NCBI GenBank assembly: GCA_038883475.1
Contig: JAVZMA010000005.1
Location: forward strand, 1 to 64,000
Length of the DNA: 64,000 nt
DNA from: JAVZLH01 sp038883475
GTDB taxonomy: Archaea > Thermoproteota > Bathyarchaeia > Bathyarchaeales > Bathycorpusculaceae
Direction of reading: 5' to 3'
The notes below the pieces were generated by a model. It did not search any database. It was given only the letters and a program-made list of their open reading frames with translations, and was not told the DNA's origin. This document shows positions 24,783 to 33,656 of the stretch, piece by piece (position 1 is the first letter of the stretch; every line of letters starts with the position of its first letter). A program made the translations under genes and the position numbers.

Positions 24783-25775
24783 ATGAATAGGCTTTCACCC
24801 GAAAATGTCTGGCAAATGAATGAGGCGGAACTGTTAAACCTTTTAAACGAAAACGCTCGCTCTCTGAAAAGCAGAAGGGTTTACTTTTACGCTCCAAGTT
24901 TCATGTATTATAGGACAAGCTATTACCACTCTTCGCCGACGGATTTTCCAACAATTTCCGTGACTGGCAAAAGCTGCGCTTTAAAATGTAAACATTGCGG
25001 CGGCAAGGTTTTAGAAACAATGTATCCAGCTGCAACATCTGAAAGGCTTTTTGAACTCTGTAAGCAGCTTAAACGTGAGGGAGCGCTTGGATGCCTAATA
25101 AGTGGAGGCTGCTTGCCAGACGGTTCCGTGCCTCTGAAAAAGTTTGTTGATATTATTGGACGTGTTAAGCGGGAGTTGGGGCTAACAGTTTTTGTTCACA
25201 CTGGCATAATAGACTTTGAGACAGCTGTTGCGCTTAAAGAAGCGGGTGTTGACTCCGCGCTTATAGATATAATTGGTTCGGATGAAACTATACGGGAAAT
25301 CTACAACTTGAACGTGAATGTTGAGGATTATCGAGGTTCTCTGAAGGCGCTTGACAAGGCACGGATACCGTTTGTGCCGCACGTGATTGTTGGGCTTCAC
25401 TATGGCAAGTTGAAAGGCGAATTGAAGGCTTTGGAGATGATAGCTGAAACCAAACCATCCGCCCTAGTCATAATTGCTTTTATGCCTATACACAAGACGG
25501 AAATGGCGAAGGTTGAACCGCCTAAACCCTTAGACATAGCCCGCGTTCTCTTGGCTGCGCGGTTGATGTTTCCGCAGACTCCGCTGGTTTTGGGTTGTAT
25601 GCGACCAAAGGGAAAGCATCGTGTCGAAACAGACATTTTAGCCCTAAAAGCTGGAGCGGACGCCATAGCTTTTCCAGCCGAAGAAGCCATCAAATTTGCA
25701 GAAAGTAACCAGTGCAAAATAGTCTTTTCCTCTTTCTGCTGTTCACAAATCTATTTAGATTTACGTATTGCCTAA
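24783..25775 (+). CDS. BioB-like radical SAM protein, LipS1-like candidate
   Basis: A 330-residue radical SAM protein with CALKCKHCGG (CxxxCxxC) near residue 63 and an SxGGCLPDG glycine motif for SAM. A typical inner barrel follows (FVHTGIIDFETAVALKEAGVD) and the end has SSFCCSQIYLDL, a C-terminal Cys pair that could ligate a second cluster. It starts at an ATG with a strong GGAGGA site. Its closeness to the other radical SAM gene suggests a two-protein system, possibly LipS1/LipS2 inserting sulfur into octanoyl groups, with the LplA-like protein at 4.8 kb. That role is inference. Confidence 0.8.
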   Translation: MNRLSPENVWQMNEAELLNLLNENARSLKSRRVYFYAPSFMYYRTSYYHSSPTDFPTISVTGKSCALKCKHCGGKVLETMYPAATSERLFELCKQLKREGALGCLISGGCLPDGSVPLKKFVDIIGRVKRELGLTVFVHTGIIDFETAVALKEAGVDSALIDIIGSDETIREIYNLNVNVEDYRGSLKALDKARIPFVPHVIVGLHYGKLKGELKALEMIAETKPSALVIIAFMPIHKTEMAKVEPPKPLDIARVLLAARLMFPQTPLVLGCMRPKGKHRVETDILALKAGADAIAFPAEEAIKFAESNQCKIVFSSFCCSQIYLDLRIA

Positions 25776-25826
25776 TCGAAGTTTTTCGAAGTCGGCTGCA
25801 ACCTCAACCTTCGCAGAACGGAATTG

Positions 25827-26459
25827 TTATGGTTTTTCTTTCAGCATTTTTACGCCAAGCACTATTGCCCATGCTGATGCTGCCAGTGCAGAAAGCGTTT
25901 CGGGAATAGCCACATTAGAGCCGAAGCCAACAGTCCATTGGATTATCCAGACGGCTGCTGCGAAGGCTGCAACCAGGAATGTGAACAAGCCCATTTTCGT
26001 TTTCACCTTTTTTAGAAAAGTTGCTGTTAGGACGAGCATGGCTATTGGGAAAAGCATGAAGAACATCACAGAAACATAATAGTGTGTTGGCTTAACGTTT
26101 TCTGGAAAGACACCTATCAACATAAGCGCCAAAGTGTCTAAAACAAAAAGAAGCGAACCAGCTTTCCCAACCGTGCTTTCGCCTAAATAGGCGTATAAGC
26201 CTACAGCGAAAATTGTGGCTAAGATTCCGCTAACTATCAAGCCGCCATTAAACACTATGGATGTTATGCCTTCAACAACTCCCAAGTCGCTTAGGGCGTT
26301 GTCAGTCCAGCTGAAAGGCGGATAATACGCTATTGCTAGGGCTATGCAAGAAAACGCCACAATTGGAGTTATTATGCCACTTAACGCTGCAACCTTAAAC
26401 CACAAACTTTTTCCTCCACTCGTCGCTAACACCCCCTTCCCACTAGTTTTGTTTGCCAC
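25827..26459 (-). CDS. DUF998 family membrane protein
   Basis: A 210-residue integral membrane protein with about six transmembrane helices and the family signature SWTDNALSDLG in the first loop. The function is not established. It starts with GTG, 23 bases after the DUF763 gene on the same strand, and probably shares its transcript. It converges on the radical SAM gene, with 51 bases between the stops. Confidence 0.88.
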   Translation of the reverse strand: MANKTSGKGVLATSGGKSLWFKVAALSGIITPIVAFSCIALAIAYYPPFSWTDNALSDLGVVEGITSIVFNGGLIVSGILATIFAVGLYAYLGESTVGKAGSLLFVLDTLALMLIGVFPENVKPTHYYVSVMFFMLFPIAMLVLTATFLKKVKTKMGLFTFLVAAFAAAVWIIQWTVGFGSNVAIPETLSALAASAWAIVLGVKMLKEKP

Positions 26460-26482
26460 CAGTTTTATCTCTTTCTTCGCCC

Positions 26483-27619
26483 TTAGACGTTCATGTTGGG
26501 CGGAACAAACTGCCTAAGTCTCTGCAATGAATATAGTTTTTCCTTCTCGCCCACTTTAGCCTCTTTTATCGCTTGCTTTAGCATCTGGATTGATTCGTCC
26601 ATGGCTTTACGGTTCACTGGGTAGGGTACGCCGTCCTTTCCGCCGTAGGCGAAGGAATATTTCACTGGGTCTTTCCAGCTTGGTTTTTCTCCATAAATTA
26701 GCTCGGCGATGAGCGCTAAGCCTCTCACCGTTGCGGGTCCCACGCCTTTGAAGGCTAACAGCTCTTCATAATTGCGCGGTTGAAACTCGTAAGCTTCTTG
26801 GAGGGCTTTCCAGTTTATGTTCGCCGGCATCGACAACGTGTCTATTGGGTATTCTTTCCATGGCGTTTGGGCAGTTTTCGGCAGCCACTCCTGCAGGGAT
26901 TTTTGGTAGGCTGGTCTTATAGAGAGAAGCATTCGCATAACCTTCTTTGTTGGTTCCTTTGCTATATCCACAGAGGCTTTTCTGCAGTTTTCACTTTCCT
27001 TAGCCGTCATGTCTAAAGCAATTTCACGCTTAGCATCGCCAACAATGGCGCTGTGCGGCTCATCCACAAAGTTTTTAACGCCTTCTGAAAGCCAATGATA
27101 CCGCCTAGCTGTGCGGTCTTGTGGGCACATGCCTTGCTGGATGACTGCCCATTTTCCGTTTTCAGCCACAAAGAAGGCGTGGTGATAAAGCTGGTAGCCA
27201 GCTTGGATTGCGGCGCTGTCAACTTTGGCGCTCATTTTGCTGGCGTAACGCAAAGCCTCAACGCTATCGCTTGACAAGCCGAACTTTTCGCCGACGCCCT
27301 CAATTTCTAAGGGGGCTTGTCTCGAGATTTTGCCTTTTCCGCCGCAGACAGCAACGCCATGCAATTCTGGAACAACAGCCTGCTTCAAAACGCCAGTCAC
27401 AACAGTTGTTACGCCTGAAGAGTGCCAGTCATAACCCAAAACACAGCCTAAAGCCTGAAACCAAAAGGGGTCTGAAAGGCGCTTTAGAAACTCGCCAGAA
27501 CCATACTCGTCAATAATTATTGTGACGATTTCTTTTGCTAGTTTTTGCATACGCACAACTAGCCACTTGGGCGCTTTACCGTAATGAAGCGGAAGCCGCG
27601 CAACACCAGTCCTCTGCAT
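26483..27619 (-). CDS. DUF763 family protein
   Basis: A 378-residue protein of the archaeal/thermophile DUF763 family, recognised by RTGVARLPLHYGKAPKWL at the N-terminus, then EYGSGEFLKRLSDPFWFQALGC and DWHSSGVTTVV. A central region has GMCPQDRTARRYHW, and near residue 290 there is a helix-hairpin-helix-like FKGVGPATVRGLALIAELI that would bind DNA. The family has been linked to DNA metabolism by its HhH but has no proven activity that I know. I place the start at the ATG at 27619, where family members begin, not at the upstream TTG. Confidence 0.88.
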   Translation of the reverse strand: MQRTGVARLPLHYGKAPKWLVVRMQKLAKEIVTIIIDEYGSGEFLKRLSDPFWFQALGCVLGYDWHSSGVTTVVTGVLKQAVVPELHGVAVCGGKGKISRQAPLEIEGVGEKFGLSSDSVEALRYASKMSAKVDSAAIQAGYQLYHHAFFVAENGKWAVIQQGMCPQDRTARRYHWLSEGVKNFVDEPHSAIVGDAKREIALDMTAKESENCRKASVDIAKEPTKKVMRMLLSIRPAYQKSLQEWLPKTAQTPWKEYPIDTLSMPANINWKALQEAYEFQPRNYEELLAFKGVGPATVRGLALIAELIYGEKPSWKDPVKYSFAYGGKDGVPYPVNRKAMDESIQMLKQAIKEAKVGEKEKLYSLQRLRQFVPPNMNV

Positions 27620-27720
27620 AAACCAGTTGCCCAACCAAACAAAAACTACGCTGTCACACTTATTTTTGCCTTATGTTGCTTTATAAAAAGTAGGGAGGAT
27701 GAATTGGTTTTATGGCTGAT

Positions 27721-28140
27721 TCACATTGAATAGCGTACAGAACTTAGTACCAACAACGCATCCAGAAGTTTCTGGAACATTCCAGTCTGCGTTACTCTGC
27801 CAATAATTTTTCCGTCTTCGATGACATATAGACGTCTAACACCCTTCTCAACCATGAGTTCCCACGCCCTTCCAAACGACGCGTCCGGTTCAATCGTTAT
27901 TAAAGGACTAGACATAATTTCTTTTAACTGCACCTTGTTAAGGTCTCTATCTTTAACAACAGCTCTCCTCAGCAGATCCCGCTCTGTAACAACTCCGGAT
28001 GGCAGGCCTTTATCGCTAACCACAACAGACCATACTCCATTCTTCAACATTGCTTCTAAAGCCTTTTTAGCGGAGAGGTTTCCATCTAGCGTTATGACGC
28101 CTTTTTCCATCACATCTCGAACTTTTAATGTTAAAGACAT
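27721..28140 (-). CDS. CBS-domain pair protein
   Basis: A 139-residue protein consisting of two CBS motifs (about 8-62 and 72-128), with the usual VRDVMEKGVITLDGN and VVTERDLLRR signatures. Such pairs bind adenine nucleotides such as AMP, ATP or SAM. It follows coaD by 83 bases on the same strand and is the last gene before DUF763; whether it senses CoA-pathway nucleotides is open. Confidence 0.9.
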   Translation of the reverse strand: MSLTLKVRDVMEKGVITLDGNLSAKKALEAMLKNGVWSVVVSDKGLPSGVVTERDLLRRAVVKDRDLNKVQLKEIMSSPLITIEPDASFGRAWELMVEKGVRRLYVIEDGKIIGRVTQTGMFQKLLDALLVLSSVRYSM

Positions 28141-28223
28141 TATTGATCTCCCATCGGTGGTTTAGGTCGTTTTGAATATAAAATTTACCTTGGCTATGTT
28201 GCTTCCTTCTCTTAACTGCTGTG

Positions 28224-28706
28224 CTATGTAGGCTTTTTAATTAGGCGTCCTTCTTTGTCTATTTCGCCTTTGCGGATTCTCGTCGTCGATATAGGCGAGT
28301 GATTCTCAGAAGGAACCATGTCTATGACAATTATTTCCAGTGGAGGCAATCCACGCTTAACTCTTTCCTCGTTTATTTTTACGGCTGTTTTTTCTGTTTC
28401 TCTGCTGACGACCAACGCTCCAACACAACCCTTAGACAAAGTCACGCCATACGGGTCATTCAACGGAGTTATTTCAGCTCTTTCTAAAACGCCTTGGCTT
28501 CGTAGAAAAGCCTTCAACTCCTCAAGCCTCTGCTCGTAGGGTGCGGTTATATGGGGTTTTCGCATGCTTTTGACGAATTCGTCTGAGCATAAGCCTATCA
28601 GAACTTTTTCGCCTACTTCGAAGGCTTTCATGAGCAGGGCTCTGTGTCCCTTGTGGAGTTCGTCGAATGTTCCCCCGACGGCGGCAACCTTAAACTTAGC
28701 CTTCAT
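28224..28706 (-). CDS. coaD: Phosphopantetheine adenylyltransferase, archaeal type
   Basis: A 160-residue nucleotidyltransferase converting 4'-phosphopantetheine and ATP to dephospho-CoA. The N-terminal VGGTFDELHKGHRALL has the HxGH-type motif and GLCSDEFVKS the second family block; the C-terminus NHSPISTTRIRKGEID supplies the ISSTxIR-type motif. It is the COG1019 archaeal/eukaryotic form, without the bacterial N-terminus. I start at the ATG at 28706; the longer open frame overlaps coaBC and is not supported. It is the seventh gene of the CoA operon. Confidence 0.93.
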   Translation of the reverse strand: MKAKFKVAAVGGTFDELHKGHRALLMKAFEVGEKVLIGLCSDEFVKSMRKPHITAPYEQRLEELKAFLRSQGVLERAEITPLNDPYGVTLSKGCVGALVVSRETEKTAVKINEERVKRGLPPLEIIVIDMVPSENHSPISTTRIRKGEIDKEGRLIKKPT

Positions 28707-28743
28707 CACTCTCACATCAACTGTTGTTACGCTTCCTATAAGA

Positions 28744-29997
28744 TTATTTTGGTCGCATCTTCTCAATTGCAACATCCAAAATCTTTTTTGCAACCTCCCG
28801 TTTCGGCGCCAAAGGAACATGAACAGTCTTCTTATCTCTATCCACTATGAAGACTTCGTTTGTGTCGGAGCCGAAACCAGCGCCTTCCTTACCAACATCA
28901 TTAACAACAATCAAGTCAGCGTCAGCCCTCCTAAGCCTTTCATAGGCGCTTTCAATAAGCTCCTTTTCTAATAGGTTGTATTCGGCGCGGAAAGCCACAA
29001 GAAAAGTTTTCGGGCTTAACTTCTTAACAGCGTCAACAATTTTCACTGTTGGCTTAAGCTTCAAATCAAGAGAACGAACTCCATGCGTAGAAACCTTACG
29101 CGAAAAAGCTTTAACGGGCGTCCAGTCCGCAGCCGCTGCAGCAGCCACAACCAAATCATACTTTTGCGCTTTCAACTCGGAAACAACAGCCTCATACATC
29201 TGCTCCGTAGTTTCAACACGAATCACCTTAGCCCCAAGCGGAGGCGAAACAGTTCCCAAACCATAGACAAGCGTAACTTCGGCTCCGCGGCTTAAAGCTT
29301 CCTCAACAACTGCAACTCCCATTTTTCCAGAACTCTTGTTTGATATAACTCGAACGGGGTCTATGTGCTCCACTGTTGGACCAGCAGTAACCAGCACTTT
29401 TAATCCAGCCAAATCCTTTTTTGCGGCTAGTTTTCGGATTACAGCATCCACAATCTCGCGTGTCTTGGCGATTTTCGCTTTGCCCTCGCCGATTCTTGGA
29501 CCCACAAACTCAACACCTAAGGCTTTCAATTTTTTAATGTTCTCAATTAGTACGGGGTGGTTGTACATGGATTCGTGCATGGCTGGAACGATTATTATGG
29601 GTGTGTTTGAGCCGAAAGCCGTTGAAACAACAGAAGTTACGGGTGTGTCGTCTATTCCACAAGCGATTTTGCTTATGGTGTTGGCTGTGGCTGGAGCGAC
29701 AAGAACCAAATCCGCCCGCGCTTCACGAGTTCCAACTAGGGCTACATGCTCAATTTTGCCCGTTAACTCTGTGACGACAGCGTTTCCAGTTGCCCACTCC
29801 ATAAGGTGCGGATGAATGAGTTTCTGAGCGGCAGGCGACATAACCGCGAAAACTTCAGCCCCATGCCTCATCAACGCCCTAGCAATTTCTGGACACTGAA
29901 CTGCGGCTACGCTGCCAGTTATGCATAGGACTATGCGTTTTCCCTTTAGCGTTTCACTTTTTGTTCCCAAAATGTCCTTAGAAGGATGAGACTGCAA
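28744..29997 (-). CDS. coaBC: Bifunctional phosphopantothenoylcysteine synthetase/decarboxylase
   Basis: A 417-residue fusion of CoaC and CoaB. Residues 18-190 form the FMN decarboxylase (CITGSVAAVQCPEIARAL, the His region HPHLMEW, and APATANTISKIACGIDD). From about residue 200 comes the synthetase (VLVTAGPTVEHIDPVRVISNKSSGKMG). It adds cysteine to 4'-phosphopantothenate, and decarboxylates the product to phosphopantetheine. Its start overlaps the mfnA end by 20 bases, which argues for translational coupling in the CoA operon. Confidence 0.95.
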   Translation of the reverse strand: MQSHPSKDILGTKSETLKGKRIVLCITGSVAAVQCPEIARALMRHGAEVFAVMSPAAQKLIHPHLMEWATGNAVVTELTGKIEHVALVGTREARADLVLVAPATANTISKIACGIDDTPVTSVVSTAFGSNTPIIIVPAMHESMYNHPVLIENIKKLKALGVEFVGPRIGEGKAKIAKTREIVDAVIRKLAAKKDLAGLKVLVTAGPTVEHIDPVRVISNKSSGKMGVAVVEEALSRGAEVTLVYGLGTVSPPLGAKVIRVETTEQMYEAVVSELKAQKYDLVVAAAAAADWTPVKAFSRKVSTHGVRSLDLKLKPTVKIVDAVKKLSPKTFLVAFRAEYNLLEKELIESAYERLRRADADLIVVNDVGKEGAGFGSDTNEVFIVDRDKKTVHVPLAPKREVAKKILDVAIEKMRPK

Positions 29998-31183
29998 GCA
30001 CTTCTCTCTCCTTACGCTCTCCTAATTTTTTGGCGACTTGCCTTAAATCTTCTACAAAGCTTTCGATATGCTTCTCGCGGACATGGGGCATAACAACTAT
30101 TCGAATGTGGCTTGGGAAAAGCGAAACCGCCCACCCCCTAAGCCTTAACTCGCTGGCTACTTTGCGAATGTCAAAAACATCAGATTTCAAACCAACAACA
30201 TTCATTGTTGGCTCGGTAACGATGTCTAAGCCTTCTATGCTCTTGATTTTCTTCACAAGCTTCCGCGTCAAACGTATGCAACGCTTAACAACCCTCTTGT
30301 AACCTTCCACACCCAAATGCCTAAGCAAAGCCCAAACCGCGATGACGCTGGCGCCTGAACGAGTCCCGACAAGCGTAGCTTGCTCGGTTTCGCCTCCAGC
30401 CAAATAAGAAATCTTCCACGCAATCGTTTTCCTAATAGTTTCGTTGCGGAAAAGTATTCCGCCAGCAGGTATAGGCGCCAAACCCATTTTATGAGGGTCA
30501 ACAGTGATGGAGCAAACTCCAGGCAAGGCGAAGTCAAAGTCTGGAACCTTATAGGAGAGTTCTCTTAAGAAGGGGAGGACGAAGCCGCCGAAAGCCGCGT
30601 CAACATGCAGATACACGCCGTTTTCTAAAGCAATTTCCGACAACTCTTCTATTGGGTCGACAACCCCTAAGCCTGTTGTTCCGGCAACTCCAACTATGGC
30701 TATGGTGTTAGGGTTTAAGGCTTTTTCAACAGCCTCTACATCAACTTGAAAGTTACTGTTCAACCCAACCTTAATTATCTTTAAGCCCAGCATGTTTGCA
30801 GCCTTGTCAAAGGAGCAATGAGCGGAAACTGGGATTATGACTTCTCCATGCTCCTTTTTAGAAAGCCTCTTAGCAGCCCACAAAGCCAGCGTATTTGCTT
30901 CTGTCCCGCCAGTGACGATGTGTCCGCAAGCCTCAGGATTCGAGAGCAGCGACCCAATCATCTGCACTGCTTCCCTTTCCAGTTCAGCCACTTCAGGACA
31001 AAGCCCAGAGTCGCCAAGATTCGTATCCAAATAACGTGCATAAACCCTTCTTGCGATTGGATGCGGCGAGGTGCACATGGAACCAACTATTTTTCCAGAC
31101 TTAAACGCAAAGTCTCTGCTTAGTCTTGATTCAAGCTCTTTTAGGACGATTTTTTGCGGCAAACCCTTAAATTGCAAGTTCAT
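29978..31183 (-). CDS. mfnA: L-aspartate/L-tyrosine decarboxylase, MfnA family
   Basis: A 401-residue PLP enzyme of group II decarboxylases. The PLP lysine is in VDPHKMGLAPIPAG, with HVDAAFGGF supplying the Asp and TGGTEANTLALWA the phosphate-binding turn. Archaeal members act as tyrosine decarboxylase for methanofuran or aspartate decarboxylase for beta-alanine. Embedded in a CoA operon, aspartate to beta-alanine is the expected role. It lies 16 bases after panB and overlaps coaBC by 20. Confidence 0.93.
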   Translation of the reverse strand: MNLQFKGLPQKIVLKELESRLSRDFAFKSGKIVGSMCTSPHPIARRVYARYLDTNLGDSGLCPEVAELEREAVQMIGSLLSNPEACGHIVTGGTEANTLALWAAKRLSKKEHGEVIIPVSAHCSFDKAANMLGLKIIKVGLNSNFQVDVEAVEKALNPNTIAIVGVAGTTGLGVVDPIEELSEIALENGVYLHVDAAFGGFVLPFLRELSYKVPDFDFALPGVCSITVDPHKMGLAPIPAGGILFRNETIRKTIAWKISYLAGGETEQATLVGTRSGASVIAVWALLRHLGVEGYKRVVKRCIRLTRKLVKKIKSIEGLDIVTEPTMNVVGLKSDVFDIRKVASELRLRGWAVSLFPSHIRIVVMPHVREKHIESFVEDLRQVAKKLGERKEREVLAVSSF

Positions 31184-31199
31184 AACGCTTCAATCCTCC

Positions 31200-31970
31200 T
31201 TAATGGTATGTGTGTTCATCAGCTGGGTATACACCCTTTGAAACCTCCTCAGCGAACTTGGCTACAGCATTCTTTATTACAGTGTAAAGTTCCGCGTAAC
31301 GCTTAACAAACTTAGGTTTAAAACTTAAATCCATTCCTAACATGTCGTTTATAACTAAAACTTGTCCATCACAGTATTTTCCCGCTCCAATCCCTATCGT
31401 TGGCGCTTTTACCGCTTCGGTTATTCTTTTTGCTAGGCTTTCTGGTATGCATTCAAGCACTATGGAGAAGACGCCCAGCCTGTCCAGCTCCAAAGCGTCT
31501 CTGAAAATTTGTTCAGCTTCCTCTGGCGTTTTTCCTTTAACTTTGTATGTGTCGGCGGTTTGGGGCAGCATGCCTAAGTGTCCTTGAACTGGTATTCCAG
31601 AGTTTAAAAGCGCCTTTACAACCTCTGGCTTGTTGCCTTCGATTTTTACGGCATGTGCTCCTGCTTCAATGAATTTTTTGGCGTTTGTCAGTGCCTCTTC
31701 TGGCGTGTTGTATGTGTTTATTGGCATGTCTCCGATTATGGGTGTTTTTTTGGCGCCTCTTGCCACGGCTTTTGTGTGGTATATCATGTCCGCCATTGTC
31801 ACGCTTTTTGTGTCGCTGTACCCTTGGACGACCATGCCTAGGCTGTCGCCTACTAGGATTAGGTCGATGCCAACCTCATCAAGTATTTTCGCTGTTTGGT
31901 AGTCGTAGGCTGTCAGCATGACGATTTTTTCTTTTCCCTTCTTCTGCCTAATTCTTTCTTGGAAGTCCAT
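31200..31970 (-). CDS. panB: 3-methyl-2-oxobutanoate hydroxymethyltransferase
   Basis: A 256-residue TIM-barrel enzyme that makes ketopantoate from 2-oxoisovalerate and methylene-tetrahydrofolate or an archaeal pterin. Signatures are VMLTAYDYQTAKILDE, GDSLGMVVQGY, KIEGNKPEV and GIGAGKYCDGQVLVINDMLG. Its first 23 bases overlap the end of panE. The ilvD gene in the same window supplies the oxoisovalerate. Confidence 0.96.
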   Translation of the reverse strand: MDFQERIRQKKGKEKIVMLTAYDYQTAKILDEVGIDLILVGDSLGMVVQGYSDTKSVTMADMIYHTKAVARGAKKTPIIGDMPINTYNTPEEALTNAKKFIEAGAHAVKIEGNKPEVVKALLNSGIPVQGHLGMLPQTADTYKVKGKTPEEAEQIFRDALELDRLGVFSIVLECIPESLAKRITEAVKAPTIGIGAGKYCDGQVLVINDMLGMDLSFKPKFVKRYAELYTVIKNAVAKFAEEVSKGVYPADEHTYH

Positions 31971-32859
31971 TATGTTTTTCCTCCATAAATTTTATTAAAC
32001 CAACAATAGTTTCATTCACGGGCGTGGGGATGCCATGTTTCTTTCCAAGTTCAACGATTTTGCCGTTGAGAAAATCGATTTCTGTTTTTTCTCCCTTCAA
32101 AATGTCTTGGCACATGGATGAAAAATTCGCGTATTTGACTATTTTCTTGTCAATTTCCTCTTCTAAATTGTTTGGAAGACTTATTCCCTCAGCTTTGGCA
32201 ACTTGAACACATTCTTTAACGATTGCATGCCTAACAATCTTCAGGGTTTCTGAGACTATTTCATAATTTTTAACGCGGAAGAAGGCGGTAAGCGGGTTGA
32301 TAACGCAGTTGGTTATCAGTTTACACCAAATCTCCCTTGCAATGTCCCCGGATAGGCGGGTTTTCAAACCGCACTCATTAAAGACTTTCGCTATGCTTTC
32401 CGCAACTTCACCATGCTCAATGACAGTTTCGCTGTTCCAGAATTTTATCTTGCCGGGTTCGAAAAATTCTGCTGCCATCATGGTTACGCCCCTTAAAACT
32501 TTGGCTTTTCCATCCACTATTTTGTTGACGACTTCCTCGTTTCCAAGTCCATTCTGCATGATGAGGATAACTGTGTCTTTCCTTAGGAGTTTCTTTATGC
32601 CTTTCACGGCGTCTGCTGTTTCATGAGCCTTCGTCGCCAAAATTATAAGCGCGTTAGGTGGTATTTCATGGATTTGTGTATCAGCCTTTAAATTGAAAAC
32701 TTCGTTTATGTCTCCAGAAACCGAAAGCCCCCTCGAGTTTATCGCGTCAACGTGGGCTTTTCTGCCGATTAGCCTTACATCGTTTTTCTTGGAAAGCAAT
32801 GCTCCAAAGATGCTTCCGATGGCGCCGGCGCCTAAAACAAAGATTCTGTTGAAACTCAA
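31948..32859 (-). CDS. panE: 2-dehydropantoate 2-reductase
   Basis: A 303-residue NAD(P)H-dependent reductase turning ketopantoate into pantoate. The Rossmann start VLGAGAIGSIFGALL, the ATKAHETADAV loop, the QNGLGNEE active-site Asn and the conserved Lys in IWCKLITNCVINPLTA are present. Start and end overlap pps and panB by 4 and 23 bases. Confidence 0.95.
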   Translation of the reverse strand: MSFNRIFVLGAGAIGSIFGALLSKKNDVRLIGRKAHVDAINSRGLSVSGDINEVFNLKADTQIHEIPPNALIILATKAHETADAVKGIKKLLRKDTVILIMQNGLGNEEVVNKIVDGKAKVLRGVTMMAAEFFEPGKIKFWNSETVIEHGEVAESIAKVFNECGLKTRLSGDIAREIWCKLITNCVINPLTAFFRVKNYEIVSETLKIVRHAIVKECVQVAKAEGISLPNNLEEEIDKKIVKYANFSSMCQDILKGEKTEIDFLNGKIVELGKKHGIPTPVNETIVGLIKFMEEKHNGLPRKN

Positions 32860-33656
32860 AGCTTTTCAGCCTCCACAGTTAATGGCTCGCCTTTTTCCGT
32901 GGCTTCCAAAAGCCTATTTTTGATTAGGTTTATGGATTCAGCCAAATTCTGTTTATTATCGAAGTTGCGGAGGATTTCGCGGCACTTCGCATTTCCTTGC
33001 GCTTTCAGTTTTTCTGCTGTTTCCACAAGTTTTGGCATTGCTCTAACAACATTGTCAACTATGGTGATTGTGGCTTTCTGAGCTGTGCGTGAAAGAGGGT
33101 TCAAATCCACTGCTATTACCTTTTTGCCCATTTTAACCAGGGCTTCTGTTCTGTCACCGTCTTCTAGAGGCACGAGAACAACATCCGCGACAAGTATGCC
33201 TCTAGGGTCTACACGTCTCCTTTCGCTTCCAAGCTCTGGAATCCGTGCAGAAGCGTTTTCGCCTACGCCTAAAACTTCTTTTGCGCCAGCCTTTTCCAAC
33301 AGTTTTTTTATTGCCAACTCTCTTTTGGGTGTTCTGTAAAATAGGTTTACTTCGATTTTTGCGTTTACGACTTCGGAGAGTTTCACTATTTCTTTGGCTG
33401 TTAGGGCGGCGGTGTTTCCATTAACGGATATGACTGGTTTTTTGGCTGTTAGCAGCAATGCTGCGGCTGCTTCTATGGCTTTTAGGGCTGGGGTTGTTGT
33501 TTTTTCGCCTAACAAATAGTCGAAGGCTTCTCCTCTGCCGTGGGCTATTAAGCCCGCAGAGGCCACAACCCCCTCATTGTAATGTTCTATTAGTTTTTCT
33601 CGTATTCTAAGGGACTCCGCCCTCGGATGGTCTTTGGGAATATTAATGCTTGTCAT
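32856..33656 (-). CDS. 4-phosphopantoate--beta-alanine ligase (archaeal PPS)
   Basis: A 266-residue COG1701 enzyme, the archaeal replacement for pantothenate synthetase: it joins 4-phosphopantoate and beta-alanine with ATP. The N-terminal IPKDHPRAESLRIREKL, the block GLIAHGRGEAFDYLLGE, SVNGNTAAL and the DLNPLSRTAQKATITIVDN end are typical. It is coupled to pantoate kinase upstream and panE downstream by ATGA-type overlaps, so the three steps are cotranslated. Confidence 0.95.
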   Translation of the reverse strand: MTSINIPKDHPRAESLRIREKLIEHYNEGVVASAGLIAHGRGEAFDYLLGEKTTTPALKAIEAAAALLLTAKKPVISVNGNTAALTAKEIVKLSEVVNAKIEVNLFYRTPKRELAIKKLLEKAGAKEVLGVGENASARIPELGSERRRVDPRGILVADVVLVPLEDGDRTEALVKMGKKVIAVDLNPLSRTAQKATITIVDNVVRAMPKLVETAEKLKAQGNAKCREILRNFDNKQNLAESINLIKNRLLEATEKGEPLTVEAEKL

